This document shows, one piece after another, positions 38,101-49,470 of a stretch of 64,000 nucleotides of DNA. The translations under genes and the position numbers were made by a program. The DNA comes from Fomitopsis serialis (lineage: Eukaryota > Basidiomycota > Agaricomycetes > Polyporales > Fomitopsidaceae), in contig NW_025955030.1 in assembly GCF_022376445.1 (NCBI RefSeq), forward strand, positions 124,001 to 188,000. The letters are read 5' to 3'. Each line of letters opens with the position of its first letter. The first letter of the stretch is position 1. Under the pieces are notes generated by a model. It was not told the origin of the DNA. It ran no database searches and saw only the letters and a list, made by a program, of their open reading frames with translations.

Positions 38101-40868
38101 GTTAGTCGGTGAAGGTGCAGGGCCCAACCGCGAGCGCGTGGACGATCTCGCGCCGGATCGCATCCTGCATGGACATCTTTGTCGCGCTGGCGTTTCGGTG
38201 AGGATCGTGATAACGATATAGAGTAGCTCTTCAACCATGCCTGGGAGATGCGTGTTTTCGAAGACGGGATGAAGGGTGGCGCCCGAAAATAGCCCATAAG
38301 TTGGAAGCGGTCGAGCATGCTGACGAAGACCAACTCTGGGCCTAATATCACCAACGCTGCTTGCAGGATAAAGAGATCCTGATCATAACACAGTTCTCGC
38401 AGCATGAAGTCGCGGTAATGCAAGAGCTGCCCTCGGATGGCGAAGCCGTTGCGAACCCAGAGACCCGTACGGATCTGCGCGATCATGGCCAAAACTATTC
38501 GCATGGTCAGACACAATTCGACACTGTACAGATCGAACAACTTGCCTCGCAGAGGGTAGTCGATTATTGTGAGTATCGCCTGCTCGCTCACGTTACGGAG
38601 GCACGCCTCCCGCAGATTATTCAGCCCAATTTCTCGCAGCGAGTCATCGCTCAGGATGTCGACATGCTTGAAGAGCTCGGCGAGCAACCACTGTAGAGAG
38701 TGGTGGAAGCTTACCCAGCCATCCATGACGTCGAAGTCGATGACTCTGTACGTCGTATCCGCGAACGCCACATCGTGGAAGAGTACCGGCGGGAATCTGG
38801 TGATGTCGCGATGTTCGTCCGCTACCGCCGTGGTCACAAGAGTGTGGTGCATGACCGTCGTGATCGCAGCGACCAATTCCGATACGGTCGCCCGAGAGAA
38901 GGCTCCTCCGTAGACTTTGATCACCCTGGACAACGAAAGAGTGACGTTGAACACACTGATCCACGCATCCGCCTCGTACTCGACGTGGTTAGCCGACGCC
39001 CGTTTGTTCGGGTTCACGCACATGAAGATCTGGCAGGTCTTCGAGAAGTGCGCGATGAACTCCCGATTATGGGCGATGAGCTGCTGTACGGGCTCGTTGT
39101 GGCACAGATAGCGTAGGTCGCTGAACACAGGCATGAACCGCTTCGACTTGAAAGGAAAGGTGTCGACATCGATGTCGGCGTTGGGGTCGGCGGGATGGAT
39201 AATGCGTTTGTCCTGTATCTGGTTGGTAAAGAAGGCGGTTATGATGGACAGTAGGCGTGAGATCATGTTATGCTGTCGGACGATATACAACGCGACAGAT
39301 GGAACGGTGAAGAGCTGCAATGCGAAGTACTTGATGGAGGTCTCCGCCTCTCGGTCGATGAGTAAATAAGCATCGATGATACGATGATACACGCTAGCAA
39401 AGTGGGACGCTATAACAGATGTTTGACTCAGATGACAAGTAGTGTTTGAATATACGCGACCTACCGACTGCTAGCTTGTGCTCGTGGCTCAGACTGAGTA
39501 GAGAAGCATATACCTCCTTGAGATTGAGGCGTGGCTTCTTCCAGAGCCTGCAATGATACAGGAACAACCAATCGATGCGGCAAGGGTCATGAACCTCGGC
39601 GAGGGACTTCGAGCTTCATGAGTGGGAATCAAAGAGTAGTTCTTCCTGGGCGCAAGAAGTTCTGCAGCAACCACCTCCCGTAAGATTAGCGTATCCGACC
39701 CCAGGCGGCTGCGAGTGAGGTCGAGGAGCCATTCGATAATGACGGTCACGATCTGTTCCCGGAATGTGTCATACGCCCTGCGGACAGTGACCCCCAGGTC
39801 GATGTGGGAGATCGTTTGCGCCATCTCCATGAGACGTGTGGAGTTGACGTGCATTTCCACCACTTCGCGTCCCTGCTCATCAATCCGGTCTGCAATTGCC
39901 CTGGCTTCGTCTTTCGTGCGCGGCGTCATATCGCGTAGCAATTGAACGATTTCTTCGATGGAATGTTTGTCGTCGTTCCAAATGACTACGCTGAATTGAT
40001 CCCTGAGCATAGGATCGCCCGACGGCTGTGCCCGAAGGTCTTCCTCGTTCATAGGAGGGTTGGTGTCGTCGGGGGAGTAGTCCAGGGTATCGATGATGAA
40101 ATCCAACGCATACGCGACAGTCCTCGCCATCGTGTCCCTCAAATCCGGCGTGACGGGGACCCGGAAGGGGAAATCGCGCACGGGAGGGACGTCCTGGCCT
40201 ATCATGACTCTTGTACTCGCCCGAGGAGTGGCCTGAAGCGTCCTAAGAGCGAACGCGCTAAGATACTCGGTCGTCTCGTCCTTCGGAGGATGGTACGGGC
40301 AGTTGATGGGCGTGCGCCAAGCTTCGACGTCACCGCAGTCGCAGCATCCGCCGGATTGTTGAGCGATGAAGAAGCTGACGTTGTGGTCTACATGGTCGGT
40401 TGCCTCGAAGCACCGCGCACAGAGTACGCAGCTGTCGTCGAGGGCACAATCCCTGCAACGCGTTCGCAGATGTCAACGAACATCCACGCACGGAGTTACT
40501 AAGCACACTTACTTGCACCTGAAGCAGGCCTCTCCTTTCTTAAAGATGTAGCCACAGGGTCTCCCTGGAATGATCGGCTGCTCCCTGTGCAGCCCGGTAG
40601 CGACCTGCACTTCGCTGAGCGTTGCGTGCGGAGGAAGGCTCGAGAGTGAACTCGGCAGGAAGAGATGGGCGTGGGGGCCCCAGAACGCGTCGTATAGTTC
40701 AGAGAGGATCTCAGCACGCGTCGCAGGCGTGAAGACGTATTTCCGTGAGCCAGGCATAGTCTCCAAAGCGAAGCGGAGGCGTGCCAGAGGATCGGACGTC
40801 CTGTCGCGAGGATGGGTATGCATGGAGCCCAACAACCTGGACGGGAATAAGGAGGACAGGCCAGACAT
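35142..40868 (-). CDS. UBR1: N-recognin E3 ubiquitin ligase Ubr1
   Basis: Large RING E3 of the N-degron pathway, about 1,800 residues. Order from the start at 40868 (MSGLSSLFPSRLLG): the UBR box, a zinc fold that binds basic N-terminal residues (GEACFRCK, CALDDSCVLCARCFEATDH, GGCCDCGD), then a ClpS-like domain for bulky residues (FSVVIWNDDKHSIEEIVQLL). A long helical middle comes next (RAYDTFREQIVTVIIEWLLD, IVRQHNMISRLLSIITAF), then the winged-helix segment MSMQDAIRREIVHAL. After it comes the RING (GTCIVCQEELNTA, then HMMHLECF, then KEYICPLCKSLGN) and the C-terminal cap SPYLDIHGEVDVSM, ending STVDCGGWETL at 35142. At least nine one-base frame breaks occur, five of them between 38050 and 38290. 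One creates a stop at TFTD. See the finding. Confidence 0.92.
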
Positions 40869-41067
40869 TATCGGCAGCTCGCAGATAGCAGAAATACGGT
40901 CTTCATCCGCCTCGAGTCTGAGGCTCCGAGATTACGACGAGTACAGGCTGAGAGAGGTCGTCAGACGTCGAGGTCCGGGTCAGACTGGGGTTAAGCGCTG
41001 GTCGCCAGTGCCACTTGAGCGCGCTCACCACCGCGTCTCTGTCACATACTACACTGCCTCGCTCGCC
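40869..41067. promoter_or_regulatory. Divergent promoter, UBR1/TRS33
   Basis: The two start codons diverge across 199 bases, so both promoters must share this gap. No clear TATA box was seen on either strand. Confidence 0.5.
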
Positions 41068-41995
41068 ATGTCGTCCAGAACATCAATCCAAAATCCTGCA
41101 GCGGCAATAGCCTCGAGCTCGTCTATCCCAGGGCTCGCGGCCCTCGCAGATCCCCCCACTCGCCAGATAGACGCGGCGGCCATGGACTACTTCCTCATCG
41201 AGATGGTCAGCACCCTGCGCGCATCCTCTGCCGTCGCGGCTGCGCGAGCGAAGAAGCTCGAACAAGATATGATAGAGGCCGGCCTCATGCCCGCACCTTC
41301 GCACGTTCCCCCTACGCTCAAGGACACACAGCGAGACTCAGTGGGTAGCACCACATCGAGGACTTCGGGCGGGAAGCCCGCCCTGGACGATGAGGAAGAG
41401 GCCCTTCGGTCGCGCCTGGAGGCCATTGGCATGCATGTCGGGGCAAACGTCGCTGAGAGGTTGGTGCCGGAATATACTCCGGCGTGTCGTGTCTGAAGTG
41501 TGGTCGTGCTCTCAGGCTATGCCATGACCGAGGGATGTTCTCGGACACTCTCGACGCAGTCAAGTTCGTGTGCAAGGATCTCTGGGTAGCGTGCTGGGAC
41601 AAACAAGTTGACAACCTGCGTACAAATCACCGCGTAGGCGTGTTCCGTATTCAGCTATGGCATGTTGACTATGCCCTTCAGGGGTATACGTATTGCAAGA
41701 CAACGCGTTCCGACCTATCACACGGCTGTCTAGTGCGAGGGGCGTGCAGATGCCATACGAAAGCAAGACTGGTAAGAAATCACGGTCCGGGCGTTGAGAA
41801 CTGACAGCCCCACAGTACGTCGCGATGCCGCAGGTATCCTTCGAGGCGCTCTGGTAGGCTAGGGTACCAAGCTGCCGTGGTCCCCGAGATCCTCAATTGC
41901 CACAATGTAAGGCAATACATGGTATCACAGTCAAAAAATCGCTGATCGTTGCACCGACAGGCTCGTTTCAACTGCGGCTGCCCAAAGGGCCATGA
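41068..41995 (+). CDS. TRS33: TRAPP complex subunit Trs33 (TRAPPC6)
   Basis: Bet3-fold subunit of the TRAPP tethering complex, which acts as a Rab/Ypt exchange factor in ER-Golgi and later traffic. The start MSSRTSIQNP is followed by DAAAMDYFLIEMVSTLRASS, a coiled segment, EEEALRSRLEAIGMHVGANV, and exon 2 MFSDTLDAVKFVCKDLWVA with CWDKQVDNLRTNHR. The third exon gives VYVLQDNAFRPITRLSS, then YVAMPAGILRGAL, GYQAAVVPEILN, and the end SFQLRLPKGP at 41995. Restoring one base is needed at four places (about 41690, 41830, 41854 and 41896). Each restores the expected Trs33 sequence, and without them the third exon hits a stop. Its stop lies 68 bases from the UTP18 stop, tail to tail. Confidence 0.88.
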
Positions 41996-42063
41996 TGCGA
42001 CAAGCCCAAGTCTTGTCTATCATCCGTTTACAAGATTACACCTCCAGCCATTCGCAACCAGAG

Positions 42064-44113
42064 TTATTGTGCGCCGAAATCCTTGAGCTGGTACAAGAGG
42101 ACACGGCCCCGGTTGTTCCCAATGGCGACATACTCGCTCCGCGCCGAGAAGTCTATGCTTGTGACATGCCCAAGGGGAGTGCTCGATGTCGGCCAGTTCG
42201 AGAACGCCGTGAGGTGGGCAGATGGATCTAGACGGAGCGGAGAGTTCAGCGATGCGAACTGAGTAGGTACTCTACAATGCATACCATGCGCATCTGATCC
42301 TTCTTGGTGTTGCTGGCTATTGCGAGCAGCTGCGAGTTGTGGTTGAAGCGCAGAGACGTGATGGCGGTCGTGAGGTTGCCAAGCGTCTTCAAAGGCTTCG
42401 GGCTGTTCGATCCCAAGGCGGAGACACCTTCAGATCCGTATACGTTGACCAAGCCTGTCCGAGATCTACGCGAAGGTCAGCGTATTCGCTCGGATCTCAT
42501 ACCCCATTCCACATACCCAGTCGCAAGGTACCTCCCCGCCTTGTCTCCACCATGAGGCGACTGCCAAAGCCCCCGTCGTCTTTCCACCGTTTCACGCATC
42601 TCCGCTCGCCACGTCCCAGACATAGACTTCGGAATCCTCCCCAAGGCTCATCATCTGGCCGCTACCGTCAGAAGCCCACCAGACGCTCTTCACGGCAGCG
42701 TTCATTTTCACGCTTCCGACGACCTGGCCCTGACCCGCACGCCAGTCGACCAGATGGATCTGGCCGCCGCGACCCGCGACGGCCAGGACCTCCCCCGACG
42801 GCTCGAACGCGCAGATCTCCATGCTTCCGTCCTGGGCGGCGACGTTGTTGTTGGCGAACGTCGTGCCCCACAGTCCACGCGGCGAGCGCAGGGCTGTACC
42901 GGACATGAGGTCGTATGTGTAGTAATACGGGCGGGGTCCCGTCAGAAGGATGGATGTGCCGCCCGGATGGAACATGGCGGTCGTCACAGGGAGATCCGGT
43001 ATATGAACGGTTTGGAGATGTGGATTTGTGTGCCCGTTGATCTACAGGTATCGTCATTGTAATGGGGAGACGGTCAGAGACGGCGAATGACATACGTTGA
43101 ACAGCCGGAGACGTCGATCTGCGCCCGCAACTAGAGGACGGGCACCTCAGGAGATGGGTGAAATGGACCGCCTTGACTTCGCCCTCGGACTTCGCAGCCA
43201 AGTTGGCGTCGCGCAGGCGCTCGATAGAGAGGATGCCTTGTGGTATGACATTGGCCTTTCGTCCCTGCTGCAGGACGCCCCGCGCATCGGCCAATACATC
43301 AGGGAGCCCCTCTTCCTCGTCGCTCTCCGACGTAGAAGATGTAGAAGGTCTTCTCCGCTTTGCCTTTGTAGGATGCAGCTTTTTCCGTGCGGAGGCAGCC
43401 CAGTCCGGTGTAGGGTTTATCTTCTCAAACTGCCGTCGCAATCGTCGTTCGTACTCCCGCCCTCCGACCATGTCCTCCGAGGCAGCATCTCGAAGCTTCC
43501 GTCTCCGTTTGTCCGCAACCAAGGATACCTGCAGTGCGGGGTCATCTGGGTCTGTCCATGCAGGGCCCTTCTTTTTCGGAGCAGTTAGGGCTTCCTCTTC
43601 ACTTTCTTCTTCTCCTTCACTCCGCTCTTCATCTTCCTCCGAGGGACCCGCCCCGGCACTCTGTGCGGCATCCTCGTCGTCCGTGCGAGCTTCAGCATCG
43701 TCCTCGCCGTCAGACCCGCTCGCTTGTGGTTCCGGCTGAACATCCAATTCTGGCTGTTGACCTACGGGATCATCTACAAAGAATAGCTGCCGCTTCCACT
43801 CAGCATTCGTAGACTCAACGCGAAAGCACCAGAGACGCACATCCGTGTCCAACATATTTTGCAGTTCCTTCTCCCCCCTCTGGTCGACATCCTGGTCCTC
43901 GTCGTCCGAAATAATCAGTAGTTCCTCGCCTTTACTTGACGAGGGGGTGTACGCCGTGCCGAATAGCAGGCTTTCTAGCCTTCGCTCTTCATCATCTTTG
44001 CTCGAATCGTCTAGCAGCGACACTGCAGAGCCAAGTGGTCGTACATTGACAGGGTCAGGAGCATCCACCGCGGATTTGGTTGTCCTTTGCTTCTTGCGCG
44101 GATGCTTTGCCAT
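42064..44113 (-). CDS. UTP18: U3 snoRNP WD40 protein Utp18
   Basis: Component of the small-subunit processome (UTP-B) in 18S rRNA maturation in the nucleolus. The first half is long, acidic and lysine-rich with nuclear-type basic runs: MAKHPRKKQRTTK, then EEDEERSEGEEESEEE, then REYERRLRRQFEKINPTPDW and AKRRRPSTSS. A WD40 propeller follows: AGADRRLRLFN, VTTAMFHPGGTSILLTGPRP, EICAFEPSGEVLAVAGRGG, AVKSVWWASDGSGQMMSLGE with DSEVYVWDV, and LTTAITSLRFNHNSQLLAIA. It ends with VTSIDFSARSEYVAIGNNRG and VLLYQLKDFGAQ at 42064. The Utp18-specific last blade (GNNRGRVLLY) makes the assignment firm. Two single-base losses near 43152 and 43128 break the exon AVHFHPSPEVPVL/LVAGADRR. Confidence 0.92.
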
Positions 44114-44591
44114 GTGAGCGAATCAAGATGTGCAATGACGGTAATTCGTGAGGAGAATAGCAAGGAGTTTGCGAGGAAAGCACTTGCCAGTGGCAGCATC
44201 CCGGGCCGCCTTCGATACTGAAGCAGCTTTCTGTTTCGGAAGCGCCGAAGAAATTAGAACGTCATGTGATCGCCAATGTTCCTTTGCATCTCGAATCCTG
44301 CTCGAATCACCTCACTCGTTTGAGACTCAAGACTCGAGAGGTTGGATCTGAGGACATGCAATTCGTGTACCAATATTCAGAGGAGTGTAATGAGGGCCTC
44401 GCTGTGATGCCTATGAGGCAGGCCGACGCGCGACGTCACCTGTGGCTGATCCTGCGCGCCACCGGCTTTGGTCAAATCCACCACGCACACGGCGAATACA
44501 AAGTCTACTAGCTACCTAGTAGACTGTCCTGCCAGAAAGACGGCCACATCCTTTCTATTCGACGTCGCAACACCACACAACGCATGCATTC
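44114..44591. promoter_or_regulatory. Divergent promoter region, UTP18/PSD1
   Basis: A 478-base gap between diverging start codons. It must carry both promoters. No further gene was seen. Confidence 0.5.
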
Positions 44592-46573
44592 ATGCTTGCA
44601 GGCCAACGCACATTTCTCCGTCTGCACACACTGCCACTCCACCGTCCTCTGAACTCTACCAGGACATCACTCGTGCGCCCGCGGCATGTCATAACCTCCA
44701 GCGCAACACGTAGATGCCAACACAGGCTCTATTCATCCGAGCCGCCAAAATCCTCAGGTGAGGGAAGCCAACCAGGGAGCGACCGAACACCTCTACACCG
44801 TACGTGTTCTCACCTGTTAACATCACACCGATGGCGAACTGACGAAAACCGGTCAGGAAGACTCTCGGATGCCTGGACACAGACCCCGACCAAGTGGTAT
44901 CCTCTCCCCGTCGCTGTGGGTGCGCTCCTCCTCATCGTCCTCCAATATCGTAGGACCCGGAGGAGCGAGAAGGAGGTGCAGCTGGATGAGCAGGGGCAGG
45001 TCGTGAAATTAAAGGGCCCTTGGCAGGTGAGTCTTCCCTCTCGGTGGGCCCTTTCGTCATCGCAAACTATCATTCCTTTTGAATACCACATGAAGCTCCG
45101 GAGCCTTGAGAGAGAAGGCTGCCTGCAGTGCAATTTGCCATGTGTCTACCTCAGCACTAACATTATTTACTTCTTTAGGTCTACGTCCTCGGTGCACTGC
45201 CCCTCAACGGCCTCTCCCGGGTCTGGGGCTACCTCAACTCGCTCCAGCTGCCCGTCTGGTTCCGACCCTTCGGCTTTAAGCTTTATTCCCGTATATTCGG
45301 CTGCAACCTCGACGAGATCGACCCGCTCGACCTCACGCAGTACGCCAGCCTCGGCGACTTCTTCTACCGGAAGCTCAAGCCCGGCGTGCGACCCGTCGCA
45401 GACAGCGCCCTCGTACGTCCCTCCGTGCCCCCATTTAGCCCATGACAGACGCACATCTCACCGACGCTGCAGGTGAGCCCCGCGGACGGGCGCGTGCTGC
45501 ACTTCGGCGTCATTCGCGACGGCCGCGTCGAGCAGATCAAGGGTGCGACGTACTCGCTCGACGCGCTACTCGGCGTCGACCGCCCTGACTCGCACCCGCC
45601 CGCCGCCGTCGAGTTCCAGGCGCGCGACCAGGCGGAGGTGCTCGACCGCACCTTCGCGGACATCAACGGCATACAGTACAGCCTGCACGACTTCCTCGGC
45701 ACGCCGCACCCGCCTCCGACGGTGGGCAGGGGAAGGGAGACGGGGACGGGCAGGCGCTGCAGAAGCCGGTGCCAACGAAGCACGGCGAGCAGACGGATGC
45801 GTCGGTGAGCTCGGACGCGTCCTTGCAGGACGTCGTTGCGCACGAGGCGGGCGTTGCAGCGGAGATGGGCGTCCGCCCGTTCCTGGACCGTGCGCAGGGC
45901 CGCCCCGCGGGGAGCGTAAAGCCCGGGCACGCGCTGTTCTTCGCGGTGATCTACCTCGCGCCTGGGGACTACCACCGGTTCCATAGCCCGACGGCGTGGG
46001 TCGTGGAGAAGCGGCGACATTTCTTAGGTGAGTGGATGCGCTTTGGGTGTCGAGGCGTTGATGCTCGGGCGGGGCTGACACGGATGTGCAGGAGATCTCT
46101 TCTCGGTGTCGCCGTGGATGGTGGAAAAGCTGGCGGACGTGTTCGTGCTGAACGAGCGCGTCGCCCTGCTGGGGAGGTGGAAGCATGGCTTTTTCGGGAT
46201 GGTCCCCGTCGGCGCGACGAACGTCGGGAGCATCAAGATCAACTTTGACCAGGTGAGTGCTACGGAACGTCTTCTCCACACTAGGCGAGTGACCTGACTG
46301 TCCGTTCGCCGCCAGGCCCTCCGCACGAATGTCAGGACGAGCCACCGACCACCAGTGGCACGTTCGAAGAGGCCGTCTACACGTCCGCGTCGCCCGTGCT
46401 CCGCGGCCAGCCCCTCGCGAAGGCGCAGGAGATGGGCGGCTTCTGCTGGGGAGTACGATCGTGCTCGTATTCGAGGCGCCGAACGATTTGAGTTCGCGGT
46501 GAGGGCGGGGCAGAAGATCAAGGTCGGCGAGAAGATGGGCGACCTCCACTCGAGTCTTGTCGAGAAGCAGTAG
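44592..46573 (+). CDS. PSD1: Phosphatidylserine decarboxylase, mitochondrial
   Basis: Makes phosphatidylethanolamine from phosphatidylserine at the inner mitochondrial membrane. The start [19 protein letters not shown] is a basic, acid-free presequence. [20 protein letters not shown] is the single membrane anchor. The catalytic core follows: [45 protein letters not shown] and [17 protein letters not shown]. The self-cleavage motif LGST is encoded at about 46444-46455. Cleavage there converts the Ser to the pyruvoyl cofactor and separates beta and alpha chains. It ends [15 protein letters not shown] at 46573. One-base losses occur near 45722, 46352, 46442 (directly before LGST) and 46488. Restoring them gives an unbroken alpha chain. 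Introns fall near 44800, 45030-45178, 45410, 46027 and 46250. Confidence 0.92.
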
Positions 46574-46907
46574 ACGTAACCACTAATTCGCAGTTTAATG
46601 TCGGCTCCGTGCTCGTCTGAATTGGCTGTGGTGGGGTGTGCCATGTTCGTGCTTTCTGCATTGTGCTGTGCATTGTTTGCTTGTGTGCTGTCCTGGTCAG
46701 TGTCTCTGGTGTGCATCGAGAATGAACATCGATATCACGACAACATTAAGCGGTGTTGTATGGTACAGGTGTGTATAACATGAACGCAGTCCCTTGAACG
46801 ATTGCAATGATAACCTAACAGCTATATGACCCACTCCCGATCCCCTGCTCGCCTCACCAGCCCTCCTCACACGTTGGCTGTCAGCCAACCAAACCAGCAC
46901 CGCGCAA
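46574..46907. other. Convergent intergenic, 0.3 kb
   Basis: Lies between the stop codons of PSD1 (+) and the CNNM-family gene (-). It contains both 3' ends and I see nothing else in it. Confidence 0.5.
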
Positions 46908-49300
46908 TCACTGATCAGTCGTATCGCTGACGTTGCTCGGCGAACCGACGAACACGCTCCCGTACTGGTGCCCCGAGCCGTTCGCGGTTTTCGGGCTGAC
47001 GACGAAGTCTCTAGCCTTCGTGCCGTCCAGGAGGCGCTGTTCAACGGTGGTGGGACCGTCCGCACCCTGCGGGTTGTGCTCGACGACCCCCGCACTACCT
47101 GGGCCCGGGCCTGGGCTGAGGAGGGGCGTGCGCTCGCCGATGGTGGGGACGGTGCTCTGGGAGCCGGCTCTGCTCGTGCGGCCGCGGTATTCGATGATGC
47201 TGCGGGGTGCAAGACAATCGTGAGTGGGTATAGAAGGGGAGAGAAGATGAGCTAGACTGACCCGCGCATGGCTTTGGCGTTGAACGGGCGCTTTGCGCGA
47301 CGTTTGCTGTGGTTGTCCTCGTAGCGGTCCGTCTCGTCGATGATCTCTTCGGAGATGATTTCCTGGGGTTCGACGGGTCAGCTGATGAAGTTGGGAGGGC
47401 TGTGGCTGCACTCACTTCGATGATGTCTGTGTGCCCACGGTCAGTTGAATAGGTGGGAAGTAGGAAAGACCAACCTTCGAGCGTGACGACGCCAATGGCG
47501 CCGCCTTCAATGCCTGGCGTCGTGCTCAGGAGTAGTAGATGCGCACGGCCTGTCTGGCTAAGGTGGCAGTGTCAGCAATGGTGGACACACCCAAACGAGA
47601 GTCAGCGACAAACAAATAATCGAGAGCCTGGAAGCAGTTGATCGACGGATTTGCTTCGGGCAGGATTGACAGCGGGAACTTTGATACCGGCAGCGCTTCC
47701 TTCGGATCGTACACCGACAGCTATCAACCCCGCGTCAGCGCAGCGCGTCGATGTCTAGGAGAGGTGTTGACCTTCTTGATGAGTAACAACCCGACGAAGG
47801 CCATAGGCCGCCCAGGCTGGTGCACCGGAATGCGTGAGTACCGCTCCGGAGGCTGCGCCCCGGTCAGTCCTTGCCAAGTGACGTACAAGCACTCACATTA
47901 AGTCAACAGTGTCGTGGTCCAGAATCCTGTCTGTGCTGATCGTCACAACGTCCTATACAAGCGGTTTAAGTAAGTAGTAGGTTATAGGTACTCCGGCTGT
48001 AGGTCTCACCTGCATTGGGGTCATGAGTTCCTCGACATGTTTATTGTTCAGCTCCAGTACGCCGTTCAGGATGCTGATTTCGTCGTCGCGCAGCGGCTCC
48101 TCGCCCTGCCGATGGAACGCCAAGAAGGACCTGAGTGAGAACGGTCTTCAGCTGGGCCAAGAGCGTCTAGGATGCGGCAGCTCACTTAAGCTCAGCCTTC
48201 TTGTACGTGTGCGTGTCGTTAGCACCTAGAATCCAGTCGAGCAGCTTGGCGATCGGATAGGCTATAGGTGCTGTAAAGTGCCCAGCGTGAATCGTTAGAG
48301 GCCGTACAGGCAGGCGGCTCATGTCCGACTTACCGAAGAGGTACATCATGCCCAGGACAATAGGTGCGCAGGAGGCCCCTATCGAGAGGCCATACCGTAC
48401 GCTGGCCGCCTGTGGGATGATTCTGGCATGGGTTTGAGCCACGTTGTTAGACAAGTCGGATATTGCAAGCTCACTCTCTGCACATGTAATAGCACCAAAG
48501 TCGCGGTCAGGGAGGACATACTACGCCAGACGAATCACGTACCCGAATATTACTGCGGCGTTGTTGAAACGCGTGAGACGCGCTCTCGGAAGACAAACAG
48601 CGGGGGCAGTTCACACTCACCAATCATAGTAGTGGAAATCGCCACTGCAGCAATACCCCCGCCGAGCTGCACAATTCACCTCAGTCACACCAAGCGACGT
48701 ACCAAGGAGATACTCACGGCACTGTCTAAAAATATTGGCAAACTCTCGTTGACGATCTACAGGTCAAGTCAGAGGAAAACTGTGTTCTTTACGCCGTCGT
48801 ACATACCACATTGCCCAACAAGAGGACCTGGTATGGTCAGCACGCAGAGCTGCACTTTCCAACGAGGACATACCACAAGGACCCAGTGGCGGCGGTTGGT
48901 CAAGAGCCGAAGAACTAGTGGCATCAGAGTCAGTCGGCAACAAGAGCTGATCAGTGCGAGAGAAACCTTTCTGTGCGTTCTTGCGCTCGACAGGATCGTC
49001 CGAGGAGGCTGAGAGCACGCGAAGGTGCAGCTCGTCGAGGCCCATGAGACCGAGGGTCAGGCTAGTTTGTGATGAGTATTCGTGCACATTGTAAGGTACA
49101 TAGCATCGTTGCTCACCCCGCAAAGACACCCCCGAGAAGGACGAGGCCGATGCTAATGATGAGCTTGTACCAAAAGGAAGACGACCCGGGTGGTTCGCCC
49201 TCTTCGTTTGTAGGCAGTTCGTGACAGAAAGCGCAGGGGAAGCATGAGCGAGGGTGAAGGCAAGGAGGGCAAAAGAGAGGAGGGCAGGAGGCAGACGCAT
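46908..49300 (-). CDS. CNNM/Mam3-like membrane protein (DUF21-CBS)
   Basis: Member of the cyclin M/ancient conserved domain family, linked to Mg and Mn balance; yeast Mam3 is vacuolar. The start at 49300 gives a signal-like [20 protein letters not shown]. The DUF21 membrane domain follows: [54 protein letters not shown], and [20 protein letters not shown]. The cytosolic part has [59 protein letters not shown] and [14 protein letters not shown] (CBS pair), then [10 protein letters not shown] and [16 protein letters not shown]. The tail is a disordered, Pro/Gly-rich segment ending NVSDTTDQ. More than ten short exons. Its start is 170 bases from that of TRM2. Confidence 0.88.
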
Positions 49301-49470
49301 CGCTGGTGAAGTTGAGAGGAGGATGGCGGTGGCTGGAAGGCAGAGAAGTGGCTGAGATCGGCGACCGTGTGACGTCGGGGACGCGCCCGTCACGTGTAGC
49401 GCGTCCCGATCGTGCTGGCCAGTCGCTGCCCGCCCATTAAATATTAAATTCGACCCGCTGCTGCCTGTCG
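49301..49470. promoter_or_regulatory. Divergent promoter, CNNM-like/TRM2, with E-box
   Basis: This 170-base gap between diverging starts contains a palindromic CACGTG (49391-49396) and a TGACGTC half-palindrome near 49370. They resemble bHLH and bZIP sites respectively and could serve both genes. The sequence shows the motifs; their use is inferred. Confidence 0.4.

Noticed and set aside
46340..46573. Reading the PSD1 last exon in its literal frame ([13 protein letters not shown]...)
   Set aside because: This frame gives Arg/Pro-rich nonsense and loses LGST. The adjacent frame carries the conserved PSD sequence.
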